Assembly: GCF_018130145.1 (NCBI RefSeq)
Contig: NZ_JAFCMB010000011.1
Coordinates: 124,001-188,000, forward strand
Direction: 5' to 3'
Source: Bradyrhizobium sp. AUGA SZCCT0176
GTDB taxonomy: Bacteria; Pseudomonadota; Alphaproteobacteria; Rhizobiales; Xanthobacteraceae
Length of the DNA: 64,000 bases
In this document: one piece after another, positions 62,901-64,000 of the stretch
How the letters are laid out: each line of letters starts with the position of its first letter
Position numbering within the stretch: position 1 is the first letter of the stretch
Translations under genes and position numbers: made by a program
The notes under the pieces: generated by a model
Seen by the model: the letters and a program-made list of their open reading frames with translations, nothing else
Databases searched by the model: none
Told to the model about the DNA's origin: nothing

Positions 62901-64000
62901 TTCTTCAGGCCACCGAACTGCAGCGAGCCATCCCCCTTCTGCAGCATGCCGCGTTCAATCGGATAGTTTTCGAACACGATGATGCTGTCGAACATCGTCT
63001 GGCCGCCGCGGCCGGCCCAGCTCTGAATGTCGTAGAGCGGCGTGTGCTCATAATCCCGGATCGCCAGGTTGCGATCCTGAAGCGCCCGCAGCCATTCTCC
63101 GACTGTGCTTGCCAGCGACGGCGATTCGATCACGGGCAACGTGTTGATGAAGAGACCGAGCATCTGCTGCGATCCGTCGAGGCCTGCCGGGCGACCGGCG
63201 ACGGTGACGCCGAAAGTCACGGCCTGCTGGCCCGTATAGCGCTGCAGCAACAGCGCCCACACGCCCTGGACAATGGTATTGAGCGTGATCCGCTCACGGC
63301 GAGCGAACGCCTTCAACTGCGCGGTCGCCGTCTCACCGAGCCGGGTGTAACAGCGCGCGTGACCGGAAGCCGGATGACGGCGAGACCCGAAGGCATCGGC
63401 GAGTTGCGTCGGCTCGTCAAAGGACTTGAGCTGTTCGCGCCAGAAGCGTTCGGCCGCTTGCGCGTCCTGCGCCACCAGCCAGCCGATATAGTCGCGGTAA
63501 TGCGTCGGGTTCGCCGCTGGCGATCCGCCGTAATAGCGCTCCAGGACTTCGCCGACAAAGCGCGCCGAGCTCCAGCCATCCATCAGGATGTGATGATAGG
63601 TCCAGATCAGGCGATAGAAGCCGTCCTCGAGACGCAGCAATCGAACCCTTTGCAGGGGCGGCGCCGAGAGATCAAATTCGGCGGCACGCTCGCCGGCTAG
63701 AGCCGCCGCGATGCGTTCGTCGGTAACGATTTGCCCGCGCCAGTCTTCCTGTTCGAACGGCGCGGCTGCGTCGCGATAGACGGCTTGCAACGGTGACCCG
63801 GATAGCTCACGCCACAGGAAGCCGGTCCGGAGCATCGGATGACGCGCGGTCACCTCGCGCCATGCAGACCGGAAACGTTCGGGGTCGAGCCCACGGATTT
63901 CTACGCTGACCTGATTGACGTAAACGCCGCTGCCGGCATCACGCAGGCTGTGGAACAGCATGCCCTGCTGCATCGGCGACAACGGGTAGATGTCCTCGAT
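59990..64000 (-). CDS. Non-ribosomal peptide synthetase, C-A-PCP-TE terminal module (N-terminal part outside window)
   Basis: The frame is open to the right edge, showing 1336 residues. A condensation domain comes first (YPLSPMQQGMLFHSLRDAGS, then TYHHILMDGWSSARFVGEVL with HHxxxDG). The adenylation domain has LKAGGAYVPLDPELPSERRK, YLIYTSGSTGTPKGVAVAHG, FDGAHERW, NGYGPTETVV, YRTGDLARW and SGKIDRRALP. The carrier site is FFELGGNSILSLKVVARLRQ (phosphopantetheine Ser). The C-terminal thioesterase has FCVHGGFGTVFDYG and YSLIGWSLGGLLVSLVAAEL. This is the final extension and release module of the siderophore assembly line. Residues after the A4 core begin D, G and E at the usual first three specificity positions. 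I do not assign an amino acid. Confidence 0.95.
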   Translation of the reverse strand: MEDIYPLSPMQQGMLFHSLRDAGSGVYVNQVSVEIRGLDPERFRSAWREVTARHPMLRTGFLWRELSGSPLQAVYRDAAAPFEQEDWRGQIVTDERIAAALAGERAAEFDLSAPPLQRVRLLRLEDGFYRLIWTYHHILMDGWSSARFVGEVLERYYGGSPAANPTHYRDYIGWLVAQDAQAAERFWREQLKSFDEPTQLADAFGSRRHPASGHARCYTRLGETATAQLKAFARRERITLNTIVQGVWALLLQRYTGQQAVTFGVTVAGRPAGLDGSQQMLGLFINTLPVIESPSLASTVGEWLRALQDRNLAIRDYEHTPLYDIQSWAGRGGQTMFDSIIVFENYPIERGMLQKGDGSLQFGGLKNVDVTNYPMDLSVLVEETLQVEYTYMPSHFTPAQAEQIRMQFEHLLAALTRDASVLLGGIDPVTTVDAGVADNCNRHAVPAVALPLVHEAISVHAKRHPERTALTIGGNVLSFGALDAKANRLAHHLIGRGLKPEQRVGVVVERTEATMLALLAVLKAGGAYVPLDPELPSERRKFVMRDAGISFLLTGQLKEDLDNVERISLSTFDFDAGPHHAPQPDLHLENLAYLIYTSGSTGTPKGVAVAHGPLAMHCHVTGSLYEIDDGSCELHFLSLAFDGAHERWLTVLSHGARLLMRDAELWTPEQTVEALHAHGVSHIGLPPAYLQQVAEWVEQAGNPPPVKLYSFGGEAMPKAGFDKVKRVLKPRILINGYGPTETVVTPLVWKVDGAAECDTPYAPIGLPVGDRSAYILDSSLNIIPAGVAGELYLGGFGLARGYQGKAGMTAERFVPDPFAAAPGARLYRTGDLARWCEDGTIEYLGRSDDQVKINGFRIELGEIQTSLLRHEEIEQAAVVALPGVAGSQLVAYVAPKAAKASSGAPAEALVDRLTDFLRRTLPVYMVPARIMVLDRLPVMSSGKIDRRALPAPDTAARSFVAPQGAAETAMARLWADILKLPQVGVTDNFFELGGNSILSLKVVARLRQDKSFAIEIKLRDLLQKPTIRALLADTGDVAPAAAAAPSALLPLNVAVPGMHPVFCVHGGFGTVFDYGPLARRLQGRRQVIGLQSRMLVDGSWSDRSLEAMAADYAREIGQVQPRGPYSLIGWSLGGLLVSLVAAELERSGERVDRLALVDSFVLRTHGGSNRQEAVAHWADDLAGLLSAVLPNAASGRIHPHVEAAKRDGAPETSASVRRLAAQILEEVQGPLPDDTLLGIDDLSSAFAVGRHLKTLTQNAAPPRRLAAAPLCWWTSGRLTQRDRLETQLPNAVDRGIVGDNHFTILRDADFLDEICALLAPEATSTTSQDQVPEPAE

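Noticed and set aside
61925..63700. Plus-strand 591-residue frame over the NRPS
   Set aside because: It is antisense to the condensation and adenylation domains, whose core motifs are all intact on the minus strand.
1..64000. tRNA, rRNA, CRISPR arrays or riboswitches
   Set aside because: No cloverleaf-like sequence, regularly spaced repeat or known aptamer core was noticed in the gaps between genes; a covariance-model search would settle this.

Overview
The window looks like a chromosomal segment of a Bradyrhizobium/Rhodopseudomonas-type alphaproteobacterium. The basis is GC-rich coding sequence, two complete Liv-type ABC operons, several large molybdenum enzymes, a wax-ester/phasin locus, a pentulose kinase locus and an NRPS hydroxamate siderophore locus. 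This is inference from gene families; no rRNA or other taxonomic marker is present. I saw no tRNA, rRNA, CRISPR array or intact insertion sequence.

Region 1 (1-16.8 kb). A UgpB-like binding protein runs off the left edge. Next comes a minus-strand block: an FAD amine oxidase (pipecolate/sarcosine oxidase type), livG, livF, a fused livH-livM, livK, a perfect 16-bp hairpin, an XRE-cupin regulator, an ornithine-cyclodeaminase/ketimine-reductase homologue and a giant fused Mo-FAD-2Fe2S oxidoreductase. Divergent on the plus strand are a LysR regulator, an aldehyde dehydrogenase of the piperideine-6-carboxylate/aminoadipate-semialdehyde type and a class I aminotransferase. Together they suggest uptake and catabolism of lysine, pipecolate or a related cyclic imino acid.

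Region 2 (16.9-24.5 kb, minus strand). An MFS anion symporter, a wax ester synthase/DGAT, an acyl-CoA ligase, a phasin, an alpha/beta hydrolase and an AraC-type regulator. The middle four form a likely neutral-lipid/PHA storage unit.

Region 3 (25.3-31 kb). A plus-strand polyol dehydrogenase, SorC regulator and FGGY pentulose kinase converge on a minus-strand aldo/keto reductase and lactonase-like amidohydrolase: a sugar/polyol catabolic locus without a transporter. Flanking gaps hold copies of dispersed repeats.

Region 4 (31.4-44 kb). An arylformamidase-like hydrolase converges on a roughly 10.8-kb minus-strand operon, mostly with overlapping or close gene junctions: amidohydrolase, large, medium and small Mo-hydroxylase subunits (the small one fused to a CoxG domain), livK-H-M-G-F and a Rieske protein. 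A MarR regulator is divergent from it, with a perfect inverted repeat in the shared promoter. It reads as a self-contained uptake and oxidation pathway for an unknown, probably N-containing or heterocyclic, substrate.

Region 5 (44-48.5 kb). A scar-like area: a 5'-truncated M20 deacylase, a PNPOx-like flavoprotein with an atypical C-terminus, an orphan HerA-type ATPase, a class III CoA-transferase and a small unknown ORF.

Region 6 (48.5-64 kb). A hydroxamate-type NRPS siderophore locus: phosphopantetheinyl transferase, ornithine/lysine N-monooxygenase, IucB-like acyltransferase, PvdE-like exporter, DUF2218-SIP ferric-siderophore reductase, FhuC-, FhuB- and FhuD-like importer parts, an HSL-type esterase and the C-A-PCP-TE end of an NRPS that runs off the right edge.
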